Source: Rhodoluna lacicola | Lineage (GTDB): Bacteria; Actinomycetota; Actinomycetes; Actinomycetales; Microbacteriaceae | Direction: 5' to 3' | DNA length: 64,000 nucleotides | NCBI RefSeq assembly: GCF_000699505.1 | Contig: NZ_CP007490.1 | Span: 1,364,001-1,428,000, forward strand | In this document: positions 37,710 to 46,364 of the stretch, piece by piece | How the letters are laid out: each line of letters opens with the position of its first letter | Position numbering within the stretch: the stretch's first letter is position 1 | Notes under the pieces: model-generated | Seen by the model: the letters and a program-made list of their open reading frames with translations, nothing else | The model's database searches: none | Told to the model about the DNA's origin: nothing | Translations under genes and position numbers: made by a program

Positions 37710-38126
37710 TCAACGGCAGTTTGCACAAACCCCAAAAATGTCGATGTTGTGGCTGGGCTGGCTGAATCCGTGCTCGCTGGCCACCTGATCGGCCCATTTT
37801 TCAAGGTTTTGGGCCTCAATCTCAAGGGTTAGGCCGCATTTTCGGCAAATCAGGTGGTGGTGATGGCTGGTGGTGCAGGCTCGGTAGAGCACCTCGGCAT
37901 CTTTGGACTGCAGGCTGTCGGCCTCGCCGGCCTTGGCCAAATCGGCCAGGGTGCGATAGACCGTGGCCAGACCAATGGTTGAGCCGTGAGCTTTCAGGGT
38001 CTGGTGCAGCTGCTGCGCCGAGACGAAACCGGTGGCCTCACCCAGGGCGTGCTTCACGGCTTGCTTCTGAGGGGTATTGCGCTTCGCCGGGGCTTGCGAT
38101 GCCGATTTTTTTGATTCCGGGCTCAT
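37710..38126 (-). CDS. zur: Zinc uptake regulator Zur (Fur family)
   Basis: 138 residues. The winged helix includes TIGLATVYRTLADLAKAGE, the sensory segment is TTSHHHHLICRKCG and the C-terminus has CANC, giving the four-Cys structural zinc site and His-rich sensing site of Zur. It represses zinc uptake genes when zinc is sufficient. Its ATG overlaps the znuB stop by four bases and it closes the znuA-znuC-znuB-zur operon, which carries a Zur-type palindrome upstream. An iron-responsive Fur role is less likely given the context. Confidence 0.9.
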   Translation of the reverse strand: MSPESKKSASQAPAKRNTPQKQAVKHALGEATGFVSAQQLHQTLKAHGSTIGLATVYRTLADLAKAGEADSLQSKDAEVLYRACTTSHHHHLICRKCGLTLEIEAQNLEKWADQVASEHGFSQPSHNIDIFGVCANCR

Positions 38127-38950
38127 TTCTTAACCCGCTCAACGATTCGGCAGATCACATAAATCAAGAACGAGATGGTGGTGACGTAGGGGCTGATTGG
38201 CAGACCGGCACCCAGTGCCAAAAGAATTCCACCGATAACCGAGGTCGCCGCAAACGCAACCGAAAGCAACGGAGTCAAGATTGGCGAAGAGCTGACTCTA
38301 AGTGCGGCCGCGGCTGGTGTGACTAGCAAGCTCAAAACCAAGAGCGCACCAACCACCTGAACGCTGGCGGCCACGGCTAAACCAAGCAGCAACATAAACA
38401 CGATTGAGAGTGCTCTGGTTGGCACACCGCGGGCGGCGGCAACCTCTGGATCAAGACTTGCAAAAGTTAGCGGTCGCCAAACTAGCAACAGTGAAACTAA
38501 AACAATGGAACAAATCAAAACCAACCAGAGCAATTGCGGATCATCAACCGCAACGATTTGCCCAGTGAGCAAACCAAATTTATTTGCTGCGCGGCCTTCG
38601 TAAAGTGCCAGCGCAAGAATTCCCAAACCCAAACCGGCCGGCATCAAAACCGCGACGATTGAATTTCTGTCTTTTGCTTTGGATCCCAAATAGCCAATGA
38701 TTGCCGCCGCAATGAGTGAACCAATTATTGATCCACCAACCACGTTGTAACCAAGAAGCAGTGCAAATGCGGCACCGGCAAAACTAAGTTCAGAAATTCC
38801 GTGCACTGCAAATGACATGTCGCGAGTCATCACAAAAACACCAATGAGTCCGCCAACTAAACCAAGTAGCAAACCGGCGATGAGCGAGTTTTGCACCAGC
38901 GGGATTAATTCGGCGTAATCAGAGAAGTCAAAGAGCTTCATTAGCTCCAC
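38123..38950 (-). CDS. znuB: Zinc/manganese ABC transporter permease (ZnuB-like)
   Basis: 275 residues with about eight helices of the ABC-3 family. Segments MTRDMSFAVHGISELSFAGAA and LLVLSLLVTPAAAALRVSS are conserved permease features. It starts ten bases inside the end of znuC and overlaps zur by four bases. Confidence 0.9.
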   Translation of the reverse strand: MELMKLFDFSDYAELIPLVQNSLIAGLLLGLVGGLIGVFVMTRDMSFAVHGISELSFAGAAFALLLGYNVVGGSIIGSLIAAAIIGYLGSKAKDRNSIVAVLMPAGLGLGILALALYEGRAANKFGLLTGQIVAVDDPQLLWLVLICSIVLVSLLLVWRPLTFASLDPEVAAARGVPTRALSIVFMLLLGLAVAASVQVVGALLVLSLLVTPAAAALRVSSSPILTPLLSVAFAATSVIGGILLALGAGLPISPYVTTISFLIYVICRIVERVKK

Positions 38951-39738
38951 TCCTCATCATCGTGGTGCCGATGATCTTGGGTGCCAACCACCAAGATTCT
39001 TCCTTGATTGCGGACCACATCAACTGCGGTTCCATAGAGTTCAGAAAGAACTTCGCTGCGCAAAACTTCATCGGGGGTTCCGATTTTAAATTTTCCGTTT
39101 GCCAAGTAGAGAACCCGATCCACCATGGACAGAATTGGATTCACATCGTGAGTCACAAAGATTACCGCGCTGTTGTGTTCGCGACGCTCTCGATCAAGCA
39201 GGTCGGCAATTACTTTTTGCTGGGCCAGATCAAGCGCACTCAGTGGCTCGTCGGCAAGAATCAAATCCGGCTCGTCAATCACCGCCTGGCCAACTCGCAA
39301 GCGTTGCAGCTCACCGCCAGAGAGCTCACCGGCCCGCTTGCCCGCTAAATCAAAGGCATCCACGCAACCAAGAATGTGCTCGATTTTTTTGTTCGCTGCG
39401 CGAGAGGTGATCGGCAAACCAAATCGGTGACCGTCTAGGCCCAGTCGCAGCATGTCAATTGCGCGCATTGGAGTCGCCGCATCAATTGAACGATGCTGCG
39501 GAATGTAGCCGATGCGCCTTGATCCGCGAGCAACGGGTTTACCTAAAAATTCAATTGACCCCGATGACAGTTTCTCTTGCCCAAGAATTGCCTTCAGCAA
39601 TGTTGTTTTTCCGGATCCGTTTGAACCAATCACCGCAATAAATTCGTGCGGTTGAATTTCTAGATTTAGGTTGCTCCAAAGTGTGCGATCGCCGAACGCG
39701 AGCGACGCGTTCTTGATAGACAGCACTGGCTTTGACAT
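38941..39738 (-). CDS. znuC: Zinc ABC transporter ATPase (ZnuC-like)
   Basis: 265 residues. Walker A GSNGSGKTT, signature LSGGELQR and Walker B ILADEPLSALD are intact. The C-terminus (HRHHDDEEW) is rich in His and acidic residues, often seen in metal transporter ATPases. It lies nine bases after znuA. Confidence 0.9.
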   Translation of the reverse strand: MSKPVLSIKNASLAFGDRTLWSNLNLEIQPHEFIAVIGSNGSGKTTLLKAILGQEKLSSGSIEFLGKPVARGSRRIGYIPQHRSIDAATPMRAIDMLRLGLDGHRFGLPITSRAANKKIEHILGCVDAFDLAGKRAGELSGGELQRLRVGQAVIDEPDLILADEPLSALDLAQQKVIADLLDRERREHNSAVIFVTHDVNPILSMVDRVLYLANGKFKIGTPDEVLRSEVLSELYGTAVDVVRNQGRILVVGTQDHRHHDDEEWS

Positions 39739-39747
39739 CAGCTGTTT

Positions 39748-40623
39748 CTAGTTAGCTGGGTCCAGTGAAATTAGGTTTTGACCCATCCACTCCACGTAGC
39801 CAATTCCCTTGGGTAGCACTTCACTAAGCTTCACGACGCGAACTCCCGCTTTGCTAGCGGCGTCAATGATTTGCTGGACCTGTGCGTTTTCTGTTTGCGC
39901 GTTGATGACAAGGTATTTGATGCTGCCGCCATTGATTAGATCCAGTGATTGCTTCATCACGGCTGGGGCAACATCGGTTTCGTTTTCAATTGCCTCTGAG
40001 AATTTTTCTGGAGTCTTGTTTACAAAACCAAGATCAGCAAGCAACCAGTCAGCCAGTGGCTCGGTGCCAAAGTAAGTTAGGTCTTGGGTGCGAGTGCGAA
40101 CCTCACCGTAAACCGCGGCGACCCCGGTGAGCCCCTCAACATAGGTGTCGGCATTCTTGGAATATGTAGATGCGTTTTCAGGGTCAAGTTCGGCAAGTGC
40201 GTCAGACAGTGCGTAGGCAACTTCACCAACGGCAGAAATGCTGTACCAGAGGTGTTCGTTTTCTTGCCAGGCAACAGCGGTCACCGCAGAGGCCACTCTA
40301 AAAATTCTCTTGTTGCCCGCAGCCTCAACCATCTTTTCGATGAAGTCGTCGTAGCCACCGCCATTTGCGATGACAAGGTTGGATTTTTCAACCGCTAGTT
40401 GATCGCGAGCGGTTGCCTCGTAAGAGTGCGGGTCTTTGTTGGCGTCGTCGATGATGCTGGTCACCTCAACGAAATCTCCGCCCACGGATTTCGCAACGTC
40501 ACCCCAAACGTTGGTCGAGGCAACTATTTTTACCTTGCCGTCGATTGGTTGTTCGGCCGGGGCACAGCCCGCAAGAGCTAGAACAGCGGCTAGGGCAAGG
40601 GATACGAATTTCAGGGTTTTCAT
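39748..40623 (-). CDS. znuA: Zinc ABC transporter substrate-binding lipoprotein (ZnuA-like)
   Basis: 291 residues with a lipobox LAGC (Cys20). Metal-ligand regions DPHSYEAT and ENEHLWYS fit the cluster A-I binding proteins for Zn or Mn. It is first in the operon. TAGCCT seven bases before the ATG suggests a leaderless transcript, and the Zur palindrome covers the -35. Confidence 0.88.
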   Translation of the reverse strand: MKTLKFVSLALAAVLALAGCAPAEQPIDGKVKIVASTNVWGDVAKSVGGDFVEVTSIIDDANKDPHSYEATARDQLAVEKSNLVIANGGGYDDFIEKMVEAAGNKRIFRVASAVTAVAWQENEHLWYSISAVGEVAYALSDALAELDPENASTYSKNADTYVEGLTGVAAVYGEVRTRTQDLTYFGTEPLADWLLADLGFVNKTPEKFSEAIENETDVAPAVMKQSLDLINGGSIKYLVINAQTENAQVQQIIDAASKAGVRVVKLSEVLPKGIGYVEWMGQNLISLDPAN

Positions 40624-40638
40624 AACCCCAAGGCTAAA

Positions 40639-40665
40639 CCTTATTGAGAATGCTTGTCAATAAGG
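40639..40665. promoter_or_regulatory. Zur box overlapping the znuA promoter
   Basis: CCTTATTGA (40639-40647) and TCAATAAGG (40657-40665) form a perfect 9-base palindrome with a 9-base centre. The core TGA-GAATGCTTG-TCA resembles actinobacterial Zur boxes. On the minus strand the site contains TTGACA (-35), 18 bases before TAGCCT (-10) of znuA. Confidence 0.8.
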
Positions 40666-40691
40666 GAATTGTCGGTGGGAAACGAATAAAT

Positions 40692-40709
40692 TATGTTAGA
40701 ACTGACATA
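40692..40709. promoter_or_regulatory. Palindromic operator of the XRE regulator
   Basis: TATGTTAG-AA-CTGACATA is an 18-base palindrome (7 of 8 arm positions) 12 bases upstream of the regulator ATG and overlapping a -10-like TATGTT, so autorepression is likely. Confidence 0.6.
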
Positions 40710-40721
40710 GAAGGGAATCAA

Positions 40722-41054
40722 ATGGCTGAAAAACTAGGCTTCGAGGAAATTGGCGTTCGAATTCGAGCTAAGTCAACTCCAGAACAAGTGCGTGCATCAC
40801 AGGAGTTTATAGACGAGGCACTTAGAGTCATTGACCTTGCCCTGGCGGTGCGCGACGCAAGAATTGCGGCCAATTTGACCCAATCCCAACTCGCTGAAAT
40901 TACCGGAATCACACAGGCTGAAATAAGTCGAATCGAGGGAGCTAAATACGCACCACGAGTTGGCACACTCTTTAAATTGGCAGCAGCCTTGAACACCAGT
41001 TTCTTGATCGGCAACACCGCGGCACCAATTAGAGTGCCTGCTTTAGCCGGCTAG
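40722..41054 (+). CDS. XRE-family helix-turn-helix protein (HigA-antitoxin-like, orphan)
   Basis: 110 residues. The helix-turn-helix is [33 protein letters not shown] (about 60-92), preceded by a helical region resembling antitoxins of the HigA type. No toxin gene is visible upstream or downstream: the flanks are znuA (divergent) and the E2 gene (convergent, sharing CTAG at 41051-41054 for both stops). AAGGGA precedes the ATG. It may be a solitary regulator. Confidence 0.8.
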   Translation: MAEKLGFEEIGVRIRAKSTPEQVRASQEFIDEALRVIDLALAVRDARIAANLTQSQLAEITGITQAEISRIEGAKYAPRVGTLFKLAAALNTSFLIGNTAAPIRVPALAG

Positions 41055-42436
41055 TCCAGCAGCAGGGCAGGTTCCTCAATTACAGAGGCAACATCCTGCA
41101 CAAAACGAGAGGCCACGTCACCGTCAACCACGCGGTGGTCAAAAGTGGCACCAATCGTGGTGACCTGGCGAATCTGAATCTCGTTGTTCACAACCCAAGG
41201 CTTCGGACGAATCGAGCCAAGCGCCACAATGCCCACTTCACCCGGGTTCAAAATCGGTGTTCCAGTGTCCACGCCAAAAACACCGATGTTGGTGATGGTG
41301 ATGGTTCCGTCTTTCATGTCCGCGGGTGTGGTCTTGCCTTCGCGCGCGGTGGCGGCAAGTTGTTCGATTGCCTGAGCAAGCTCAAGCATTGACATCTTGT
41401 CTGCGTTCTTAATGTTCGGCACGATCAATCCGCGCGGAGTTGCCGCCGCGATTCCAAAGTTCACAAAGTTGTGCACGATGATTTCTTCGTCAGTCCAGGT
41501 TGAGTTCACCATTGGGTTGCGACGCACAGCCCAAATCATTGCCTTGGCCATGATCAAAAGTGGAGTTACTTTCACACCAGCAAAATCGGTTGACGCTTTC
41601 AAGCGCTTCACGTATTCCATTGTGCGAGTTGCATCAACGTCAACAAAGATGCTCACGTGTGGTGCGGTGAATGCAGACGAAACCATTGCGTTGGCAATCG
41701 CCTTGCGCACGCCCTTAACCGGAATGCGTTCTTCGCGAGAACTTGGTGCCTCTGGTGTTGACAAGTTTCTAAACACCGATGCCTGTGTCGCACCAGTCAC
41801 AACATCTTCGCGAAGAATTTCTCCGCCAATTCCAGAGCCAGAAATATTTGCAAGATTTACACCAAGGTCTTTGGCAAGTTTGCGAATTGGTGGTTTGGCA
41901 ATAACTTTTTCAGCGGCGGCCAATGCAACGGTGTTGTGCAATTCGGTTGCCGGGTTTGCCGGCGGCAAATGTGCCGCGGCAACAGCAACCGCAGGTGCGG
42001 TGGCTGCTACCGGTCCGCGACGACGACGTGAACCGCTGTGCGAACCTTCCATCACTCCGTAACCAACTAGGTTTGGAGTTTTCTTTGGCTCGTCAGAAAC
42101 AGTTGAGGCAACATCTGCAGCTGCGGCCTCTGCTTCGTTTTCTTCAATAATCTTGATTGCGCTGGTGGAAGTGCTCACTGCACCAACTGCTCCGGCAACC
42201 TTAACCGCGATGATTGGCTTGCCAACCTCAACGGTGTCACCTTCTTTTGCCAGCAGTTCCGAAACAACTCCGGCAAATGGAACCGGAAGTTCAACAAGTG
42301 ATTTTGCGGTTTCAATTTCAACAATGATTTGGTTCACGGTCACTGTGTCGCCGACTGCGATCTTCCAAGTGACAATTTCTGCCTCGGTTAGACCTTCGCC
42401 AACGTCTGGCAAATTAAAGTATGCGATCTGTGACAT
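41051..42436 (-). CDS. 2-oxo acid dehydrogenase E2 (dihydrolipoamide acyltransferase)
   Basis: 461 residues. One lipoyl domain with [12 protein letters not shown] (lipoyl Lys near 44), a peripheral subunit-binding domain (about 180-215) and the catalytic domain ending with the DHRVVDGD active-site motif. It transfers the acyl group from E1 to CoA. It is downstream of both E1 subunits, forming an E1a-E1b-E2 operon of the branched-chain or pyruvate type. No E3 gene is present in the window. Confidence 0.92.
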   Translation of the reverse strand: MSQIAYFNLPDVGEGLTEAEIVTWKIAVGDTVTVNQIIVEIETAKSLVELPVPFAGVVSELLAKEGDTVEVGKPIIAVKVAGAVGAVSTSTSAIKIIEENEAEAAAADVASTVSDEPKKTPNLVGYGVMEGSHSGSRRRRGPVAATAPAVAVAAAHLPPANPATELHNTVALAAAEKVIAKPPIRKLAKDLGVNLANISGSGIGGEILREDVVTGATQASVFRNLSTPEAPSSREERIPVKGVRKAIANAMVSSAFTAPHVSIFVDVDATRTMEYVKRLKASTDFAGVKVTPLLIMAKAMIWAVRRNPMVNSTWTDEEIIVHNFVNFGIAAATPRGLIVPNIKNADKMSMLELAQAIEQLAATAREGKTTPADMKDGTITITNIGVFGVDTGTPILNPGEVGIVALGSIRPKPWVVNNEIQIRQVTTIGATFDHRVVDGDVASRFVQDVASVIEEPALLLD

Positions 42437-42444
42437 GAGGTCTC

Positions 42445-43428
42445 CTAGTAAGCCAAGCTTCGGTCAACCGCTTCAAGAATGCGGTCGGCGTCTGGCAAGA
42501 ATTTTTCTTCAAGCTTTGCCGCAGGGTAAGGAACATCAAAACCACCAACGCGTATCACCGGCGCCTCAAGGTGATAGAAAGCAAGCTCGGCAACTCGCGC
42601 CGCAATTTCTGAAGACACCGATACGTTGGTGTTGGCTTCAGCAACCACCACAAGGTGACCGGTCTTCTTTACCGATTCGATGATGGTGTTGAAGTCAATC
42701 GGTGACATTGAACGGATGTCGATTACCTCAATGCTGGTGCCCTCTTCGGCCGCGATTGCTGCCGCCTCCAGTGAGGTCGTAACCATTGGGCCGTAGGTGG
42801 CAATGGTTAGCTGTGATCCCTCGCGCACAACCTTGGCGGTGTGCATGCCGGCCGGTGGGGTGTCTAGATTTACCGGACCTTTTTGCCAATAGCGGCGCTT
42901 TGGTTCAAAGAAAAGCACTGGATCTTTTGAAGCAACCGCCTGCTGAATCATCCAGTAGGCATCGTTAGGTGTTGACGGTGAAATCACGCGCAAGCCTGGT
43001 GTGTGTGCAAAGTATGCCTCTGGTGATTCCGAGTGGTGCTCAACCGCACCAATACCGCCACCGTAAGGAACGCGAATGACAACCGGCATGCTTAGGAAAC
43101 CCTCAGAGCGGTTTTGAATTTTTGCCAACTGAGTTGTGATCTGGTTGAACGCCGGAAAAATAAAACCTTCAAACTGAATTTCAGCGACCGATGAATAACC
43201 GCGCATCGCAAGCCCAATTGCAGTTCCAACAATTCCTGCCTCGGCGATTGGTGAATTAAAAATTCGGGTTGGGCCAAACTCGTCAAGGATTCCCTCGGTC
43301 ACGCGGAACACGCCACCAAGTTGGGCAACGTCTTGACCAAAGACCAAAACTTTTTCATTGTCATGCATAGCGCGGCGAAGACCGGCGTTAATCGCTTTAG
43401 CAATTGACATCTCAACGGTGTTGCTCAT
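42445..43428 (-). CDS. 2-oxo acid dehydrogenase E1 beta subunit
   Basis: 327 residues of the transketolase-like pyrimidine-binding type ([31 protein letters not shown]-terminal [21 protein letters not shown]). It forms the E1 heterotetramer with the alpha subunit and binds thiamine diphosphate. Its ATG overlaps the E1a stop by one base (TAATG). Confidence 0.93.
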   Translation of the reverse strand: MSNTVEMSIAKAINAGLRRAMHDNEKVLVFGQDVAQLGGVFRVTEGILDEFGPTRIFNSPIAEAGIVGTAIGLAMRGYSSVAEIQFEGFIFPAFNQITTQLAKIQNRSEGFLSMPVVIRVPYGGGIGAVEHHSESPEAYFAHTPGLRVISPSTPNDAYWMIQQAVASKDPVLFFEPKRRYWQKGPVNLDTPPAGMHTAKVVREGSQLTIATYGPMVTTSLEAAAIAAEEGTSIEVIDIRSMSPIDFNTIIESVKKTGHLVVVAEANTNVSVSSEIAARVAELAFYHLEAPVIRVGGFDVPYPAAKLEEKFLPDADRILEAVDRSLAY

Positions 43429-44552
43429 TACGCACCACCATTTTCAAACGATGCTTCGTATCCCTCAAGCCAGGCAAGCTGCTCTTCAACCAGTGGGTGT
43501 GCCTCAGAGTAAACATGCTTAAACATGTTTTCTATCGGTGGGTTTTGCAAAGCAAAAGTTTCGCTGCGCACGTAAGCAGAAAGTTCTTCACCCGCGGCAT
43601 CGCACTCATCAAAGAAGTCCTGACCGATTCCCTGGCGACGCAAGAATTTTTCTAGACGAGCAAGTGGATCGCGCGCCTTCCAATATTCTTCTTCCTCTTT
43701 GCTGCGGTACTTGGTTGGGTCATCCGATGAAGTGTGTGCACCCATTCGATAGGTGAGTGCTTCAATCAGGTGCGGTCCGGCACCCTCACGTGCGTCATCC
43801 ATGTGCTTCTTCGTAACTGCGTAAGAAGCAAGCACGTCGTTACCGTCAATACGAATTCCCGGAACACCAAAACCCGCACCGCGTTGGAAAAGTGGAACAG
43901 TGGTTTGCGTAGCAACCGGAGAAGAAATTGCGTACTGATTATTTTGAATGAAGTAAACCAGTGGAGCTTTGTTGGTGGCGGCAAAAAGGAATGACTCCGA
44001 TGCCTCGCCCTCGGCAGTTGCACCGTCACCGATGTAAGTAATTACCGCCAGATCATTTTCAAGGTCTCCGTTGCCAACCTTGCCGTCAAACTTAACGCCC
44101 ATCGCGTAACCAACCGCGTGCAGCGTCTGAGTTGCCAGCACAATCGCGTAAAGGTGAAAGCGAGTTTCATCGGGGTTCCAACCACCGTGGTTAACACCGC
44201 GAAGCATTTTCAGAATGCTCATCAGGTCAATACCGTGGGTGATGGCTACGCCGTGTTCGCGGTAGCTCGGAAAAATGTGATCGTTGTGGCCAACGGCATA
44301 GCCGGAACCAATTTGCGCGGCCTCCTGGCCGATGGCCGGAATCCAAAGACCCAGCTGACCCTGGCGCTGCAGAGCGGTGGCTTCGTAATCAAAGCGGCGC
44401 ATGCGGGCCATGTCGCGATAGAACTTGAGGAAGTCTTCTTCTTTTAGAGCCTCGATGTACTTGCCGTATTCGGCATATTGGGTTGGCACGCCATAATCAC
44501 CCTCAGGAGAGAGTAATTGCACCATCGGCACGCGCACATCGTGGGAAGTCAT
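43428..44552 (-). CDS. 2-oxo acid dehydrogenase E1 alpha subunit
   Basis: 374 residues. The thiamine diphosphate motif IGDGATAEGEASESFLFAA...NN is present, with the GLWIPAIGQEA entry region. It decarboxylates a branched-chain 2-oxo acid or pyruvate. TAATCT seven bases before the ATG suggests a leaderless operon start. Whether this is Bkd or Pdh cannot be settled from sequence alone. Confidence 0.92.
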   Translation of the reverse strand: MTSHDVRVPMVQLLSPEGDYGVPTQYAEYGKYIEALKEEDFLKFYRDMARMRRFDYEATALQRQGQLGLWIPAIGQEAAQIGSGYAVGHNDHIFPSYREHGVAITHGIDLMSILKMLRGVNHGGWNPDETRFHLYAIVLATQTLHAVGYAMGVKFDGKVGNGDLENDLAVITYIGDGATAEGEASESFLFAATNKAPLVYFIQNNQYAISSPVATQTTVPLFQRGAGFGVPGIRIDGNDVLASYAVTKKHMDDAREGAGPHLIEALTYRMGAHTSSDDPTKYRSKEEEEYWKARDPLARLEKFLRRQGIGQDFFDECDAAGEELSAYVRSETFALQNPPIENMFKHVYSEAHPLVEEQLAWLEGYEASFENGGA

Positions 44553-44591
44553 CTAAACCAGATTAGTTGCTTTAAATGGCACAATCTAAAT

Positions 44592-45017
44592 ATGGTTCGA
44601 TTTCTAGTCAGCACCGTAATTAATGCACTTGGCCTATGGGCGGTAACCCTGTGCATCCCGGCGATCAAGCTAACTCCCTACGGTGGCACTGAACTTTGGC
44701 AAACCATCGCATCGTTCCTGCTGGTTGGTGCGGTTTTCGGCTTCGTCAATGGCATCATCGCCCCGGTCATCAAAGTCTTGGCACTGCCGCTCTACATTTT
44801 GACCTTTGGCCTGATCTCGTTCCTGATTAACGGAGCCCTGCTGCTATTTGTGGCCTGGCTTTCACAGCTCTGGGGCAACGGGGTCTTCACCATTTACGGC
44901 TTCAACCAAGAAGGCCTCACCGTTGAGTCGCTGGGTTGGGCAATTTTGGGCTCAATCGTGATGAGCATCACCGCATTCTTCGCCCGCGCGGTCTTCAAAA
45001 CCCTGCGCCTGATTTAA
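44592..45017 (+). CDS. Phage-holin-4-like small membrane protein
   Basis: 141 residues with four helices (about 2-20, 35-58, 60-85, 105-130), the size and spacing of the actinobacterial phage holin family 4 (superfamily IV), which is usually chromosomal and not tied to prophage. The function is unclear. ATG 44592 starts the first helix; an upstream in-frame extension is hydrophilic and antisense to the E1a 5' end. Confidence 0.78.
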   Translation: MVRFLVSTVINALGLWAVTLCIPAIKLTPYGGTELWQTIASFLLVGAVFGFVNGIIAPVIKVLALPLYILTFGLISFLINGALLLFVAWLSQLWGNGVFTIYGFNQEGLTVESLGWAILGSIVMSITAFFARAVFKTLRLI

Positions 45018-45037
45018 GCCCTGCTACTCGAGAGGGT

Positions 45038-46102
45038 CTAGTCCACCCGCTTCAGCTCAAAAACCGTGGTTTCCCCGGTTTCAACACCGATACTTCCGTT
45101 CGGCCAAAAATCACCCAGCAGCTGATCGCGCACTCGGCTCAGGCCAAAGTCTTGGGATTTATCGGCCAATTCGGCTGTTTTGGTGTAATTCTCAATTTCA
45201 TGAGCCTCCAAAACGGCAGCCAGCGGGGTAGAAATTGGCAAAACTCGCTCCACCGTGACCAGGTTTAGGGCCAAAGGGTTAGCTTTTAGCCCCAATTTGG
45301 GCACAATGTCGTTTTTGTGCTGAATTGCCACGGTTGGCACCGGAAGCTTCTCGGCTAACTGGCTAATTGGTGCCCCAAAGGTGACCAAACCCTTTACCCG
45401 CTTGTCATTCAGGGCAATGTTGGCTCCAATGAGTCCGCCCTGGGAGTGGCCAACCAGCAAAATCCGACTGCCGGCGGTTGCCCCCGCTGCGGCGAGCGCC
45501 AGTTGAACCCCGCGTTCGCTGGCCGCCAGGCCCGGACCCTTCATGGCCTGCAAGTTGGAGGTGAAATCTATGGGGTTGCCCAGCCCGATTGGGCTCCAGG
45601 TTTGGGTGCCTGGCAGGTAGGCCACGAATCTGGTTCCGTAGCGCTCGACCACAATGTTCCCCTGGCCACTGATCTGTTCCAGCCGCTTGCCCAAGCCCTC
45701 TAGGCCAAGGGGAGCGGAACGCCAAAACTTATCCACAGGGGTGGCCGTCACCTTGTGTTCGCGAAACATGCCCACCTCATTGGCCAGGCCAATTAGGCCG
45801 CCGGCAATTATCGGTGCTGAAATAAGGCCAAGGTCGGTGAGCTCTCTGGCCAGCAGCCCCTCGCCGTCGAAGTATTCGTTGGCGGCCGCGTCCAGAGCCT
45901 GCATCAAAAACCTGATTCGCTCTTGAACCGCGGGCAGTTCCATGGCCAGGCCGATGCGCTTGAGCGGGTTGTTTAGAAAATCGTGCGGCTCAACCTGGTC
46001 GCCAAGTAGATTCGCCACCGTGGCCAGCCCGGTTTGAATTCTCTCGATTTCGGCTCGGGTGGCAACAATCGCGGGGTCACCGCCGTAGCTAACAATTGCC
46101 AA
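45038..46102 (-). CDS. Alpha/beta hydrolase downstream of a WXG-like mini-protein
   Basis: 354 residues. A helical N-terminal half (about 1-125) leads into a hydrolase domain with the nucleophile elbow GHSQGG near residue 225, and Asp/His candidates further on. The N-terminal helices resemble WXG100/ESX-associated proteins. The probable start is a TTG at 46102 with GGAG seven bases upstream. No signal peptide or membrane helix is obvious. It lies 13 bases after the WXG-like gene. Confidence 0.65.
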   Translation of the reverse strand: MAIVSYGGDPAIVATRAEIERIQTGLATVANLLGDQVEPHDFLNNPLKRIGLAMELPAVQERIRFLMQALDAAANEYFDGEGLLARELTDLGLISAPIIAGGLIGLANEVGMFREHKVTATPVDKFWRSAPLGLEGLGKRLEQISGQGNIVVERYGTRFVAYLPGTQTWSPIGLGNPIDFTSNLQAMKGPGLAASERGVQLALAAAGATAGSRILLVGHSQGGLIGANIALNDKRVKGLVTFGAPISQLAEKLPVPTVAIQHKNDIVPKLGLKANPLALNLVTVERVLPISTPLAAVLEAHEIENYTKTAELADKSQDFGLSRVRDQLLGDFWPNGSIGVETGETTVFELKRVD

Positions 46103-46115
46103 CTCGGCGCTCCAA

Positions 46116-46286
46116 TCAAAGTGCCCACGACGACAATCGCACGGCTAAGTTTTGAAGTTGATGGGCGAGTGCCTCAATTGAATTTGCACAGGCGCTTGCT
46201 GCTGTGCCTTGCCACAGAGTTGGGTTCGGCAAACAAAAGCGCAGCGAGACGATTGCTTGATTAATTGCGTGATCGATTGAATCCAT
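46116..46286 (-). CDS. WXG-motif mini-protein
   Basis: 56 residues beginning MDSIDHAINQAI. The central LWQGTAASACANSIEALAHQ has the Trp-x-Gly turn between two helices that marks WXG100 proteins (usually about 100 residues), here in miniature. It has one Cys. CATCAT six bases upstream is a variant -10. It appears to be transcribed with the downstream hydrolase. A longer frame upstream (to 46355) has no helical signature. Confidence 0.55.
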   Translation of the reverse strand: MDSIDHAINQAIVSLRFCLPNPTLWQGTAASACANSIEALAHQLQNLAVRLSSWAL

Positions 46287-46364
46287 ATGCAGATGATGGG
46301 GTAGGTATCGGTGTTTATGAAGCCAGCGCCGGAATCTGTGGAAAAGTTGGGGCAATATAGATGG

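Noticed and set aside
40722-41054. A complete toxin-antitoxin pair
   Set aside because: No second small gene exists on either side.
41397-42062. A 221-codon open frame antisense to the E2 gene
   Set aside because: Low-complexity composition, no ribosome site, and full overlap with a clear lipoyl/acyltransferase gene.
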